Shown here: piece after piece, positions 1-11,239 of the stretch | Layout of the letters: each line of letters starts with the position of its first letter | Position numbering within the stretch: position 1 is the stretch's first letter | From: Brachionus manjavacas | Taxonomy: Eukaryota > Rotifera > Eurotatoria > Ploima > Brachionidae | DNA length: 64,000 nt | Reading direction: 5' to 3' | NCBI GenBank assembly: GCA_019054805.1 | Contig: JAHQIY010000031.1 | Span: forward strand, 124,001 to 188,000 | The notes under the pieces: generated by a model | What the model was told of the DNA's origin: nothing | Database searches by the model: none | What the model saw: only the letters and a program-made list of their open reading frames with translations | Translations under genes and position numbers: made by a program

Positions 1-227
1 TGTAATATATAAAATGAATTAATGTCTCGAATCAAATAATAAAAAATGAATTTTGAAAGTGAAGATTTAAAACTTTTTGAGAAAATAGCCAAGATTTGCT
101 TAAACAAAAACGATCAGAAATGCGCTTAATGGCAAAAAATTTGGTATCAAACTCTATATCGCTAAAAAACACAGTTAAAATTCAAGTTAATTTTTTTCTT
201 TAAAAAACTTTAAATGAATCTTTGATC

Positions 228-375
228 ACATAAATAAAAACACTGATCACAAAAGTTTTTCCCTTAGTTTTTATTTTTTTTTTGATCACATGCTGTGTGA
301 TCATCGATTTGGTGATCAGTCTTGTTCACAAAACCAGCATTATTAAAATGATCACATTTTTTGTGATCAAGTAAT
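228..375. repeat. Cluster of TGATCA-type inverted repeats
   Basis: This AT-rich stretch has at least six GATCACA or TGTGATC words in both orientations within 150 bp, directly beside the MULE transposase fragment. Such subterminal repeats are common near the ends of DNA transposons, so it may be the end of a MULE-related element. No clean terminal inverted repeat pair was found. Confidence 0.4.
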
Positions 376-656
376 CACATATTGGACAAGACCCGAGTAA
401 TCATTGGCTTGAATGATTGAGGACATGTACTTTTGATAAGTTCAAATGCAGTGAAAATATCATTTAAAGGAACAAAAGGTAGTACTTTAAGTCTTTGATA
501 GCTTAAGTAAACAGCAATATTGTAATTTTCGTTTATAGTCAAGCCGTAATCTTGCATTTGTTTCCATAAATTTTTAGCTAAATGAAACCAACAACCTAAA
601 ATTAAACAATCTGGAAAATTAAGCTCTAAAGCATTAATAATAGCCACCAGATCCTA
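375..656 (-). pseudogene. MULE-type transposase fragment
   Basis: The open frame encodes about 93 residues, read from a TAG at its 5' edge. It contains CWFHLAKNLWKQMQDYGL followed by an AVYLSYQRLKVLPFVP stretch. This is the pattern of the MULE transposase domain around its C[x2]H motif (family pattern G-C-x-F-H-x(4)-W). Only the C-terminal part of the catalytic domain remains: there is no start codon in context, no zinc finger and no upstream catalytic aspartates. It is a relic of a Mutator-like DNA transposon. A domesticated MULE-domain exon is possible but nothing supports it. Confidence 0.55.
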
Positions 657-1490
657 ATAGATCCGGACAAACACATATCAAACAAAAAAAAGGGTTTTTT
701 TATTACGTAATCTCTATTATATAATTATTTTAAAAAAAATAAAGAAATTTAATGTTAATGAGGAAAGAAAAACAATAATAATAAGTTGTCACCCAGTTTA
801 CACATAGAATAGTATCCCCATCTTACATTAGATCATTTAGTTTGAATATTAGATATATTTTGTTCTATTAATTTTACCAAAAGTCTATGTCTTAGATTTT
901 TATATAATGTGAAAATATGATAAACTTAAATGAGGCGAAATTTTTATTTTATTTTGCAATCTTTTGCCTCTATTTTCTTATTTTCGTAAAGGCAAGCTAC
1001 GATGATTAAATTAATTAATTTAATAAATATCAAATATTACAATTATAAATTGAATTTTCTCAATTATTAAGAAATCATTTTAAATTCTAGAAAACTAGAC
1101 TTCCAGCAGAAAAACTAAGCACATTTTTATAAACCTCGTTAAATTCTCTTTAAGGAAAATGGAGATTAGTTGTATGTCAGTCAAATAAAATTGAAGGTCA
1201 GTAACGGGTAAGATCTTTAAAAAAATAAAAATTTTGGAGAAAAAAACTAAATGTTATATTAAAACTTTAAAAAATATTTTTGCTTTAAAAAAATGGGGGT
1301 CAGGAAATCTAAAAAAAATCAAAAAAAAAATCAATAGATCTTAAAAATAGTTAAAAAAAATTTGTCTTTTTAAAAATTATACATTAAAGTTGATGCAGAC
1401 TAAAAGAATATTGAGTATGAAAAAAAATAAGTAGAATAAAAATTTCGGCTGAAATTTTTCACAGCTCCTTTTATCTATTTTTTGAACATT
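657..1490. other. AT-rich non-coding stretch with one dispersed repeat
   Basis: No gene is visible. Positions about 1087-1256 match 13063-13204 in the same orientation: both share a block beginning GAAAACT, a CTCGTTAAATTCTCTT core and a TTTTGGAGAAAAA end. The two copies are diverged with indels. The rest is low-complexity AT sequence. Confidence 0.5.
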
Positions 1491-2245
1491 ATTAACACTA
1501 GAAGCACCAAAATTTTAAACTACTAGAAGCACCAAAACGAGTCAAAATGACTTGTTTTAATAGAATCTAATGGATAAAAATGGATAATAATATATTATTT
1601 GAATAAATCAATTCAAAACTTAATTTTAATTGAGTAAAAAATAAAAATTTGGCTAAAAAAAGTATCTTGCAAAAATTTTATCTTCTACTGAATTCATTTC
1701 TTTTTGAACCAATTTTTCGTCTTTCATGTAAAATGCGCAAACTTTAATTTTTGCATTTTTTAAATTTGCTTATCTTCGTTCAAGTAATTAGGATTTAAGT
1801 CAGTTTTTAAAGATTTGTATACTTTTTATAAATATTTTATGACTCATCCATTGATTTTGTATATAAATTCAAAATTTTAATTAAAAAACGATTCAAAATG
1901 ACTCTTGGTGCTTCAAGTAGTAGATACTTGATTTTGTTCAAAGGAAATATTTTTTTTATTTGAATTTAGTTAATTTAGAAAGTTATTCTTATTTTTATGC
2001 TGAAAAAAAAATTGTGCTCAAATAAGCAAAAATTGACTTAGATTTTAGCGGGCAAAAATCGAAAAAGAGTCATTTTGACTCGTTGGTGCTTCTATTGTTA
2101 AGTCAAATTCTATTGCCTTTTTTAATTTTTCCAAGTTAGTTATATTTTTCTTTTCCACAATAGCATTCCATTGATAAAAATTGGGAATGTTTAAACCTGG
2201 TGAATTTGCAGGCCAGATTTTTAAGAAAAAAACTAAATAAGATTG
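1430..2245 (-). pseudogene. Tc1/mariner-like transposase relic, split by a MITE
   Basis: On the minus strand, 2245-2098 encodes FFLKIWPANSPGLN followed by NLEKLKKAIEFDL. This matches the C-terminal part of mariner/IS630-type DDE transposases, where a W-P-x-x-S-P-D-L-N motif is followed by a third catalytic acidic residue and an N-L-E-x-L-K helix. The conserved D of SPDLN is a G here. At TTAA (2098-2101) the frame is interrupted by a piggyBac-like element. On its far side (1491-1430) the reading appears to resume with a short IDKGAVKNF-like stretch after one stop. It is a dead fragment; the N-terminal DNA-binding region is absent. Confidence 0.5.
1492..2101. mobile_element. piggyBac-like non-autonomous element (MITE)
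   Basis: The element is bounded by TTAA at 1492-1495 and 2098-2101, the target site of piggyBac transposons. Its ends are inverted: the left reads CACTAGAAGCACCAAAA and the right, on the minus strand, reads CAATAGAAGCACCAACGAG followed by TCAAAATGACTC. A second inverted pair of the same motif lies inside, at about 1521-1552 and 1890-1925. The ~600 bp interior has no ORF, so movement would need a transposase encoded elsewhere. It sits inside a mariner-like transposase relic. The paired TTAA plus matching ends make this assignment fairly secure. Confidence 0.7.
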
Positions 2246-2439
2246 ACTCATATTACTTATGAAAAATTAGTCAGAAAAAATAATCAAGAGCTCATTTTAA
2301 TTGTTTTTATTGCTAATTTAAAAAGTATTAACAAATACTGTTTTTCATTAAATAGAAGAAATTGCATCTATTTCAAAAAGGCTAAGGCAATATACGACAG
2401 CCAAAGTATTCTTTGCACTTATTTAGTTTTTGAACAGTT

Positions 2440-2610
2440 TTAATCCATTCGGAATACCTCAATTCAAGCTATATCTAAAAATCAGACAATTTATCATGCT
2501 TTTAAGGAACATACCTTCAAACATGGGTTTTTGTAACGGAACAAAACTGTTTGTAAAATCAATTTATTGACACTTAATTGAAGCTGATGTAGCATCCAAT
2601 TATACTTGAT
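2440..2610 (+). pseudogene. Helitron helicase fragment
   Basis: The plus strand encodes [20 protein letters not shown], then a [12 protein letters not shown] segment, one stop, and HLIEADVAS. This is the signature of the PIF1-like helicase of Helitrons, in which a K-L-x-L-K-x-G-x-x-I-M-L-L-R-N motif precedes a C-N-G-T-R motif. About 55 residues are left and the frame contains a TGA or TAA. It belongs to the same transposon class as the Rep fragment at 6545-7325, but cannot be shown to come from the same element. Confidence 0.6.
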
Positions 2611-3849
2611 AATAGCCAGGTGTCAAGTGTGTGTGTGAGTGTGAGTATTAGAAAATACTTGGACCTAAACCTGCACCCAAGGTATTTTAAAGTGTTACAC
2701 TTTCACTTACACTAAAACACTTAAATTTTTCTAGTGTTACTCTTTTTTCTATTGTTACAAAATAAGGTTTAAATTTTAAAATTTCAGGTAAATGTTTATA
2801 AAAAAAATCTTTGTAAAAATATCGAAATTTATAAAAAATAAGAAAAAAATAATTATTCTTTGAATTTTAAACATACTTAATTAGACTCCTTAAAACACGA
2901 TTTTAAGCCGAGTAAAAGGAAGATTTGATCTTTGACTTTGATTATTTATACTTTGAACTTATGTTAAAGGATTCTTATCACTATTTAGAAAAAGAGCAGC
3001 CACTCAAAAATGGTCTATAGCCTTTTCCGTAATTTCAATACAATTTTGAAATGTTCAATTATACAGCTTGCAAATATGTGTTTTAATTAAACAATATATT
3101 TACTAGCTGAGTAGATATGCTTAACCCCAAGATAAATTACTGAGGTTAAGGGATATGTCACCACTTCTTCAACAAGTTTTTTAATTTCACCTTATTCATT
3201 ATTTTCCGATAAAGTCGCGTTCATTATTACTTTTAAACTTGATTTCAAGTCTCCAATATTCCAATCGGATTTTTGCGATTACACGGAGAGCGATTACAGA
3301 CGATTTAAAATCTAAAGATAGTTAACTAACTTAGCTCTTGAAATTGGATAAACATGTATTTGTTCCCTAGGCCGAATAAAATGATTAAAACATTAATTAA
3401 AATGACGACAATCTTGTTCCAAACTTGCATCTTAATTTTTCTTCCTTTAATCTTAAATCATACGAATTCTAAGGATAATCTAACACTATCAGCACACCTC
3501 GATAATTTAACTAAATTTCTCCTATAATATTTGCAATTTTTTGTACCAGTTCGAACACCTGAATGATTTTATCAGATGAGCATGAGTATCTTGGTACTGT
3601 TTATGATCCAATTTTAATTTTTAAATTGGAAACAAGATTCAAATAATCATTTGCGTTATCATTATCAACATCTTGTACACTTTTGTTATCCAACCGTTGA
3701 TTGAATAAAGGTTCTTAAAAAAAAGGTACAGGTTCTTCTACCACACTCACTGAATATCAAAGATCTAGTAAAAAGTCCTTTCAAAATTCAAGTGTTCCAG
3801 TGTAACAGTAGTAGTGCTGATCGCAGCGAACCATTTTCTTCGCGATTAC
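2611..3849. other. Non-coding stretch, no gene recognised
   Basis: I see no supported gene. A GTGT/ACAC-rich segment with imperfect inverted repeats lies at about 2628-2750. The remainder is AT-rich. It lies downstream, in the minus-strand sense, of a gypsy pol relic and may be decayed 3' sequence of that element, but I could not recognise motifs. Confidence 0.4.
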
Positions 3850-3992
3850 AATCGCAATTTTCATCCTGTTTTCGGGTGGTTTGCAAGAAGGTCGACGTTT
3901 TCTTGCAACGCCTTTAACACTTTTCTCTTCTTATATTTTTATTTCAATTAAAATGTACTATCTGCGTTTTATTTTTCTCCAAATCGCAAATT

Positions 3993-4572
3993 TCGTAGTT
4001 CACCTCGTTTATGATTCTAGTAAGCTTGAAAGGGCCAATGCATTTTTGTGAGTAACTTTTGGACTTCAGCGACAACCTCGTCTCGGGTATTCTCACCTTT
4101 GGTCGGTTAAATATTCAATTTACTATCGTAAGCGGTTGATAGAACTTTTCCGAACATTATTAAAAATTTTCCAAAAGATTTTTCAGAACGAACAGTCCTT
4201 AGCATTAATTCATATCCGATTTTAAAAGAAATTCTAACCAAATTGAAAATCAATGGGTCGTTCCATTCAATCCTTGCTTATCAACCAAATATAATTGTCA
4301 AATAAACGCTGAAGTTTGCAATGCAATTTCAGCAGTCAAGTATTTGTATAAATATATAAATAAAGGTTAAAATAATTTTAAAAACAAAATAATAAAAAAT
4401 AAAAATCGTAGTTCACCTCGTTTATGATTCTAGTAAGCTTGAAAGGGCCAATGTATTTTTGTGAGTAACTTCTGGACCTCAGCGACAACCTCGTCTCGGG
4501 TATTCTCACCTTTGGTCGGTTAAATATTCAATTTACTATCGTAAGCGGTTGATAGAACTTTTCCGAACATTA
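3993..4572 (-). repeat. 167 bp direct duplication flanking a Helitron fragment
   Basis: Positions 3993-4159 and 4406-4572 are direct repeats of 167 bp differing at about three bases. Between them, 4161-4407 is a copy of 6853-7099 (Helitron Rep coding plus part of its intron). The outer repeats encode the gypsy integrase C terminus, so the ancestral state was one copy. The arrangement resembles an insertion with an extremely long target duplication. Confidence 0.8.
4161..4407 (+). mobile_element. Inserted 247 bp Helitron fragment
   Basis: This segment is nearly identical to 6853-7099, including the end of the Rep-domain coding region and the following intron sequence up to a shared TAAAAATC. 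It has no Helitron termini (no TC start, no CTRR end with hairpin), so it is filler DNA rather than a self-mobilised element. It differs from its source by a few substitutions, for example the sense codons just after the shared NIIVK word. Confidence 0.75.
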
Positions 4573-4805
4573 CTTAGTTTGGGCTATGACCCGTGGAATC
4601 ATGTACCGCATTGTTGTACGAGAAAGTTATTTCGCCTAAGATCGCGTCAATCGTCGTGAATTTTTTATATGTAATTAATGAATATATGTTTTATAGACTT
4701 AATTATTATTTCGGAAAGTCCGTTACATTGCGGATTAGTCAGATACCATCTATTCGTTATACCAACACGGCTCCTAATGCTTCATTTTATGCGTTGGCAT
4801 AAATT

Positions 4806-4862
4806 ACAGCAAAATACAGCAACAGGAGTACAGCAAAATACAGCAACAGGAGTACAGCAAAA
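4806..4862. repeat. 24 bp tandem repeat, 2.4 copies
   Basis: The unit starts ACAGCAAAATACAGCAACAG and is 24 bp long, repeated at 4806-4829 and 4830-4853 with a 9 bp partial third copy. It lies in the decayed integrase region of the gypsy relic; 24 bp equals eight codons, but the frame is dead. Confidence 0.8.
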
Positions 4863-5720
4863 TTTGGGTATTTCAGAATTGGTGCGTTAATAAGTTTAGG
4901 TTTTTAGCTTTACGAATGATTTCTGATATTCACCAGGAATTTGCCAATACACGCTTGGTAAATCGAATGTCGAAAAAACTTTGATCCACCTAATATATCA
5001 ACCGATTCGTCGATCATTGGTAGAAGGTATGATAAATGTCTTTAACAGTAAGCTTGTTTAATTTCCTGAAATCGATACAAAACCGAAATTCATGTTTCCA
5101 TTTTTCTCGTTTCTTCTTCTTTACTATTATTATCGGACTTTGCTTTGGACTCCTGCTTTCTTCGATTAAATGGTTATTCATCATCAGTTTTACTTCGCTC
5201 TCAATTTCCTGCTGAACTGCTTGTAGGAATCTGTACGCTTCTTGTCTCACTTGCTCCAAATTTTTTGTATTTATCGGATATTCGGCTAGTCCTTTTTTTC
5301 CGTATCATACACCGAGCATTGAAAAGCCGGTTTTTATTTTTTATTTTATGATCTAATCTCATTCATCTGATCTTCGGTAGAATCTTTATTTATCTGGTCA
5401 TGATCCCATTTAATTTTTCCACTAGGTTCCAATGCCCTTTCTGCTAGTTCTTCGTCTATTACTTCTGTTTCTTTCCATCGACCGATTACTTTTCCACTCT
5501 TAATCTTAACGTCTGTATTCGATAAGTTCATTATGTTTACTTTTTATCATCCCATTATCTGAAACGATGTCTACGCTGGTCGCCCAAACTACACAATTGC
5601 TCCAGTCGTCCATTGTTGGTTTGTCTGGCTCAAACAGAGCGAACTTTTCTTTTGTCCCTGTTTCAACCTCGACTAAAGTTCACTCCGTATTTTTACTTCT
5701 ACTGGCTTATTCAATTTTAT

Positions 5721-6544
5721 TGAAAATTTCGTCTCATAGTATCTAAACTACTCTCAAAATGGAAAACTTGTCTTTTCATTTTCTATTCTGTTCACTCATG
5801 CTGTTATATACTCTTTCCCCAAAAACAATATTGTATAACATGCGCCTGCTGAACAATGTCTTAACCATACATTGCGGCATCAGAACCAAAAGCTTTGTTA
5901 AAATTGTCGTAATCACCATTTTCCCCATCATCATAGTTGCTTATCTTACTTCTTTATTACAAAACTTTATTAATTATCTTACTTTTTAAAAATCAAATGT
6001 GTGAAAGTCGTTAAGCATGAAATAAAAAATATTCTCGCCCTTTTTTAAAAAAAAAGGATAAAATTTATTTCTTTTATCTTTTCTTTGTCCTAAAACCTCG
6101 AATATTTAAACTCCTAATTTTTGCATCAATTTTTTAAATTAAATCAAATTGATATATACTTTTTTTTGATTTTTTTGATCTTAAGGAGCATGACCTCGGA
6201 ACAGAGAAAACATCTAAATTATTCAATTCAGTTTCTTGAGTATGGAATAAAAAACATAAAACCAATAAAACAGATTTTAAAAATCTTGCTTTAATTATCC
6301 TTAAGTACAATACTACACAACAAGAACTCAAGAATTAAAAATTGCTTGTGAAAGGGAAGCAACTGGTCTTAGATCAAAGATTAAAATTCATTTAAAACTT
6401 AACAAATTCAAAATTCGGTATTGTTTTAGACAAGGATTTGATCAAATAATGACTGTAAAGGTAAATAACTATTATATTAATATATAAATAAATACTTAAT
6501 AATTTAATTATGTATTTTTAAATTTTAGATACGTCCTTAAACCT
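5721..6544. other. No gene recognised
   Basis: AT-rich sequence with short chance ORFs only. It could contain decayed gypsy gag on the minus strand or leading Helitron sequence on the plus strand; neither could be recognised. Confidence 0.35.
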
Positions 6545-7325
6545 ATTTGGTCGTCTTTTCCATCAATATATTGTTGAGAAATTGCAGGGAATGTTGAGGC
6601 CGGTCGTTTGAACTATTTGTTATTTAATCAAAAAATTATTCGAGCAGAATTATATCAGGGAATGATTGGTTCTTTTAATATTCTTTTAATATTTGATTCT
6701 CTAGCAAAGCCAGAAAATGTCGGGATAATACTTCCATCATCTTTTTCAGGCAGCCCAAGACACATTCATCAGCTTTTTCAAGAGACAATGTCGGTTGTGA
6801 GAGCTTATGGGAAACCTAACCTTTTTGTAACAATGATTGATGGTCTTTGTAGTAAAAATTTTCCAAAAGATTTTTCAGAAAGAACAGTCCTTAGCATTAA
6901 TTCATATCCGATTTTAAAAGAAGTTCTAACCAAATTGAAAATCAATGGGTCGTTCCATTCAATCCTTGCTTATCAACCAAATATAATTGTCAAATAAATG
7001 CTGAAGTTTGCAATGCAATTTCAGCAGTCAAGTATTTGTATAAATATATAAATAAAGGTTAAAATAATTTTAAAAACAAAATAATAAAAAATAAAAATCA
7101 TTTTTTTACAGGCCATGATAAATCATTAATTTCTGTTAACTCAGAAAATCTCAATGAAATTAAGAAATTTAAAGACATGAGGCATTTAAGTGCATGTGAG
7201 TCTATTTGGAGAATTTTTCATTTCAAATTAAACTCACAGTTTCCTACTTCTAAATGATTACCAGTACATTTAAAAAATCATCAAATTTGTTATTTTGACA
7301 CAAAAAAAAATTACAAGAAAAAATT
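6545..7325 (+). pseudogene. Helitron Rep-domain fragment with an intron
   Basis: The plus strand encodes GRLFHQYIVE, a frameshift, VEAGRLNYLLFNQKIIRAE, then LPSSFSGSPRHIHQLFQ and VRAYGKPNLFVTM. These are hallmarks of the Helitron-like N-terminal/Rep region (L-P-S-S-F-x-G-S-P-R, G-K-P-D-L-F-x-T). After a stop at 6995-6997 the frame continues to VKYLYKYINK. A 55 bp GT-AG intron (about 7056-7110) then joins to GHDKSLISVNSE and ACESIWRIFHFKLNSQFP, the next conserved block. At least one frameshift and two stops make it non-functional. A hAT-like element interrupts it at 7347. A 247 bp part was copied to 4161-4407. Confidence 0.75.
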
Positions 7326-7346
7326 GAATCATGCAATGATTCTGAA

Positions 7347-7940
7347 CAGAGTTGTTTTTAAGTCACAAGTCTTAAGTCAAGTCAAGTCAATGACTTGACT
7401 TAGATTTTTTTTTTTTTTAAGTCAAGTCAATGACTTTAAATTTTTTTTTTTTTAAGTCAAGTCAATGAAGTCAAGTCAATGACTTAAAATTATTTTTTTT
7501 TTTTTTAAGTCAAGTCAATGATTTTTTTTTTTTTTAAAGTCAAGTCAATGACTTAAAATTTTTTTTTTTTTTTTTTAAGTCAAGTCAATGACTTAAAAAT
7601 TTTTAAGTTTAAAAAATCGTTAAAAAAAAAGCGCCAAGTCAAAGTTACGGTCAACATTGTGGCGGGCGGTCATTTAGCCGTTCAGCTTGGCGGCCAGAAT
7701 TTGGGACTGCGGCGCTGAAAAAAAAGATGCCAAAATATCATAAATAATTAAAAAGTTAAGAAAGTTAAATATGTTTATTAAAAAAAAAAAAACCAACGGC
7801 CAACAATCATCCACTACCAATAATACTCAATTTTAATGAAATAAATAATTAAAAGTATTTCTAATCTAACTCATGACTTTGACTTAAAAAAAAAAAAAAA
7901 TTTTTTAAGTCATTGACTTGACTTAAAAAAAAAAAAAAAT
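7347..7940. mobile_element. hAT-like non-autonomous element, copy 1 (right end decayed)
   Basis: The left end reads CAGAGTTGTTTTTAAGTCAC, the same terminal motif as the complete copy at 50512-50994; CAG-start ends are typical of hAT transposons. Inside are about six repeats of an AAGTCAAGTCAATGACTT motif separated by poly-T. A GC-rich core (7630-7730) follows, with the shared TTCAGCTTGGCGG word and a later GCTGAA complement. Inverted AAGTCATTGACTTGACTT repeats then appear near 7870-7930. The right terminus is not recognisable. It inserted into Helitron coding sequence. Confidence 0.65.
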
Positions 7941-10900
7941 TTTTTTCAGTTTTAAAAGAAAAATAATTTTAAGTTAATACTGCAAACATTTTCATATTTG
8001 AAATTTAACTCTTTGGTGAAATAGAATGAGTTTTATTTTTATTTGGCCCATCATCAACACTATTAGGTAGCTAATAATGATCAAATTTCAAAAATGCTCA
8101 ACCTTAATTAAATGCGTAATTTATTGCACTGAAGATTTCAGAATTATTTAAGCTTCAAAAAACTTATTTTAAAATTTTAGAAAAGAGAATAGCCGCATGT
8201 AATTTTAGCAAATGACGAAATTACTAATTTAAAATATTTTGAGCATATTTGATATTTTGAAATTTGATCATAAATTTTACTTAGCTCATTTTTTCTAAAC
8301 CCAGGCATTGTAAAATTTCATACAAAACTTTCAATACTAAAAGAAAAGGATCTAATAAATCTTTGTCGCTTAAAGGCTTTTTGGCAAATGAACTATGGAA
8401 CAAGTGAAATCAGCTCTTGCACACTGGATAGTGTTTTCTTTTTTTATTTTATTTTGTAAAAATTAGTTTGAAATATTAAAATGCTTGTAAAATAAGGTAA
8501 CTTGAAGTTCATGATCATGATCAAATGATCAAAACTTTATAGTTTAGAATCTTAATAAAAATGATGAAATAAGCTTTTTTAAAATATTTTTTAATTAAAC
8601 ATAAAATTTTTATTATCTTGATTAAAAAATTTTATTTTTAATTAAAATTTTTTACAGCGAATTGAAGTTATGTTTTGTATTTAAAAATTTCAAAATAATA
8701 ATAATAAGCTACAGCAGGAGACCTGTGGAGCGAGACTAGATGTAGTTTCGCTATGGTAGCTATTTTTCTGCAAAAAAAAAAAAATCCTTAGAAAATGCAA
8801 TTCAGTCAGGTTCATTCATATACTGAACAAATATTGATTAAGATTTAATTTTACTTCAGATAAAAATTCATATTATTTTCTTCCTAATTAAAGATTAAAC
8901 AATATATTTAAAAAAAATTGTTAAAAAACGCCTTTTTTTTAAATCAAAAACTAACAATTTTGATTTGAAATTTACATTTGATCATTAACTTCAATTTACC
9001 GTAAAATAAATTAGTTGCATAAAAAATTACATTTTTTTTTGTTTTAATTTAAACAAAAATTAACTAACAACTTACTTAAAAACAAAAAAATCAAGATTTT
9101 ACATAGATCATCAAATCTTTTACAAAACTAATTAAAAACGAATAAACTGATAAAATATTAACTTGCAGGCTAAACAAAATAAAAGTACTTATCAATTTTC
9201 AGATAACAAACTTAAAGAATTTAATTGTTTTCTTAATAAACTAATACATTTTTCCCATTCACTTATGAGATTTATTTTTGCGTATTTTGTTTTTTAATAC
9301 ACCCATGTAAGCAACTTAATACTTAAATTCTAGTTATATTAGGTAAATTTACAAATCAGGAAATTTATGATTTTATTCAGCCAAATGCTTAACTCAAACG
9401 CTAATTCTTAGAATAAATAATAAACACATCAGCAACAACTGCTGCTTGCAGCATTTATTATGAAAAAAAAATCATAGCTTTTCAATTTCGTAATCCAGAT
9501 TTGTATAGCTATAATTTTTTCAAGATTATTTTTACTTTAAATTAACAATAAATTTCACCCAAAATTTTTATTATTTAGATTTTGAAATTTATTAAGAAGA
9601 ACAGGATAAAACTTAGCGTTATATTTTAAAAATTAAATTTACGACCTGTATAAATTATCAATTAGAGCATGTTTAAGTTTCGCAGTATCTAAAAAAATGT
9701 TAAGTGATGTTGATTTTTTTAAATGTTTAAAATAAAAGGCTAAACGTCAAAAAATTTTAAAAAATTTAATCTCACTGCAAAGTAATGGTTAACCCAAAAA
9801 ACCTTTTTTAAATTTTTTAATTGCATTATTAAGAAATTAAATTTTAATTTTAATTTTTTTTCAGTATTGCAATTTTTTCTCTAATAATAGTGAATCAAGT
9901 AATCATGAGAGTTTCTAAGTTATTAAAAATAGAAAATTGTTGATTTTTTTTTTTATTAAATTTTTTTTACCAAATTTTTAACAAAACCATTTTTATTTAA
10001 TACTTTTTCTCATTAGCCTTAATTTAATTTACTTAATTTTTAGAGCAATTCATTACAGGTAGATCTGTTTAAGTTGATATCTGATTGTTCCAAGATTGCA
10101 TTTTTTTCACAACTTTATTTTAATAATAAAAATAAGATTAAAAGCTGAATTTTTGATCATGTTAATAAAATTTTAAATAATATGTTATAGCAGGTTGACA
10201 AAATTAATTTTATGTGAAAGGATTATAATAAAAGATAATAAAAATAGTTCATATTAGCATATAAAAACTTATCTTTCAAATTATTAAAAAAAATATTTTT
10301 TTTCAAATGTCAATGGTAAAAATATTATTAAAAATGAGTTTTTGGTTTCAATGGTTACTTCAAATGAAAACATCTAAAAGTTGATATTCTAACTCAATAA
10401 AATCAATTTTAAATTATTTTTCTAATTTTTCAAACAACATTCAAGTTAACGGATCACCCATTAATCTGTTAACAATTAAAAGTAAAATATTAGAATTCAA
10501 AGTCTTAGAAAAAAATTTTAAAAAAATTTTATTTTATTTTTTGCTTAAGAGAAAGTAAGACATAAAAAGCAAAAAAACTCAGAATCTTAAGCAAGTTTCA
10601 AATATTTTTTTTTTAAATTTGATAAAGCTCTAAAAAAAATGTTTAATATTTGTACTCTTTCATTACACTTAAATTTTTTTTTGTACTGTTCATTTATTTT
10701 AATGAGATAAATGGTGCGAATTGTTACACGCGCAATATAATTTTTCTTTATTTTTTAAAAATTTAAATTTTTCTTCAATCGAATTAGTGTTTTTTTCTTT
10801 TTTTTCCTGAATCTTTTTTTTATTTTCAGCCAAAAGTCGAGTAATAAAAATGAAAAATTATTTAACTAGCACATCAAGCTCTGCTTTATTTTTAATTAAA

Positions 10901-11239
10901 TCAATAAATAAGCAAAAAATTAATAAATATTAGATGAAAATTATGGCAGGGTATTAACAATTTTAGATAAAAGTATTAATATGACTAGATTTTTTTGTTA
11001 TGTTAATAGAATACAACATACAAAAAGTTCGAATAATTTTTCTAATTATATAATATAAAAAAAAATTAATTTTACATTTCCTTTTTTTCGACATCTTTTG
11101 AACAATTCGCACCATTTATTTTTGCGTCTTTTTTGGTTTTTATATTATTATATTATTTTCATGTATAATAAAAACAAAAATACTGATGTATGGAAAAATT
11201 TTATTTATTGTTATTTTAATATAATTAAAAAGGAGAAAA
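7941..11239. other. Long AT-rich intergenic stretch
   Basis: About 3.3 kb of very AT-rich DNA with no supported protein-coding gene. The only structured block is the inverted-repeat cluster at 8707-8761. Numerous A- and T-runs occur throughout. Confidence 0.6.
8707..8761 (+). other. Potential three-way-junction RNA or cruciform
   Basis: A 55-base, relatively GC-rich island folds on paper into three stems. The outer stem is AGCTAC (8707-8712) with GTAGCT (8756-8761). Hairpin one is CAGG-aga-CCTG (8715-8725). Hairpin two is AGCGA-g-ACTA, loop GATG, TAGT-t-TCGCT (8729-8752). It stands out sharply in ~80% AT surroundings. It does not fit a tRNA or the hammerhead core. The function, if any, is unknown. 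Confidence 0.4.

Larger units (their letters stand above)
3850..5720 (-). pseudogene. Ty3/gypsy retrotransposon pol relic
   Basis: Read on the minus strand, this is a deleted and frameshifted gypsy polyprotein. At 5531-5346 a linker-like frame is seen. At 5259-5014 lies the start of reverse transcriptase: HLIEESRSPKQSPIIIVKKK, then RFCIDFRKLNKLTVKD, the usual fingers region. At about 4900-4580 is decayed integrase, with a PQCNGLSE word of the third catalytic motif and a later TGHSPN-like word. Integrase C-terminal sequence (GPFKLTRIINEVNYE) follows at 4572-4406 and again at 4159-3993. The catalytic RT core, RNase H and most of the integrase core are missing. No LTR was identified. Confidence 0.7.

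Noticed and set aside
7350-7620. CRISPR-like array of AAGTCAAGTCAATGACTT repeats
   Set aside because: The repeats are separated by poly-T rather than unique spacers and lie in a hAT-like element of a eukaryotic genome.
8707-8761. Hammerhead ribozyme
   Set aside because: Three stems are present, but the conserved CUGAUGA and GAAA core elements are not in the required places on either strand.
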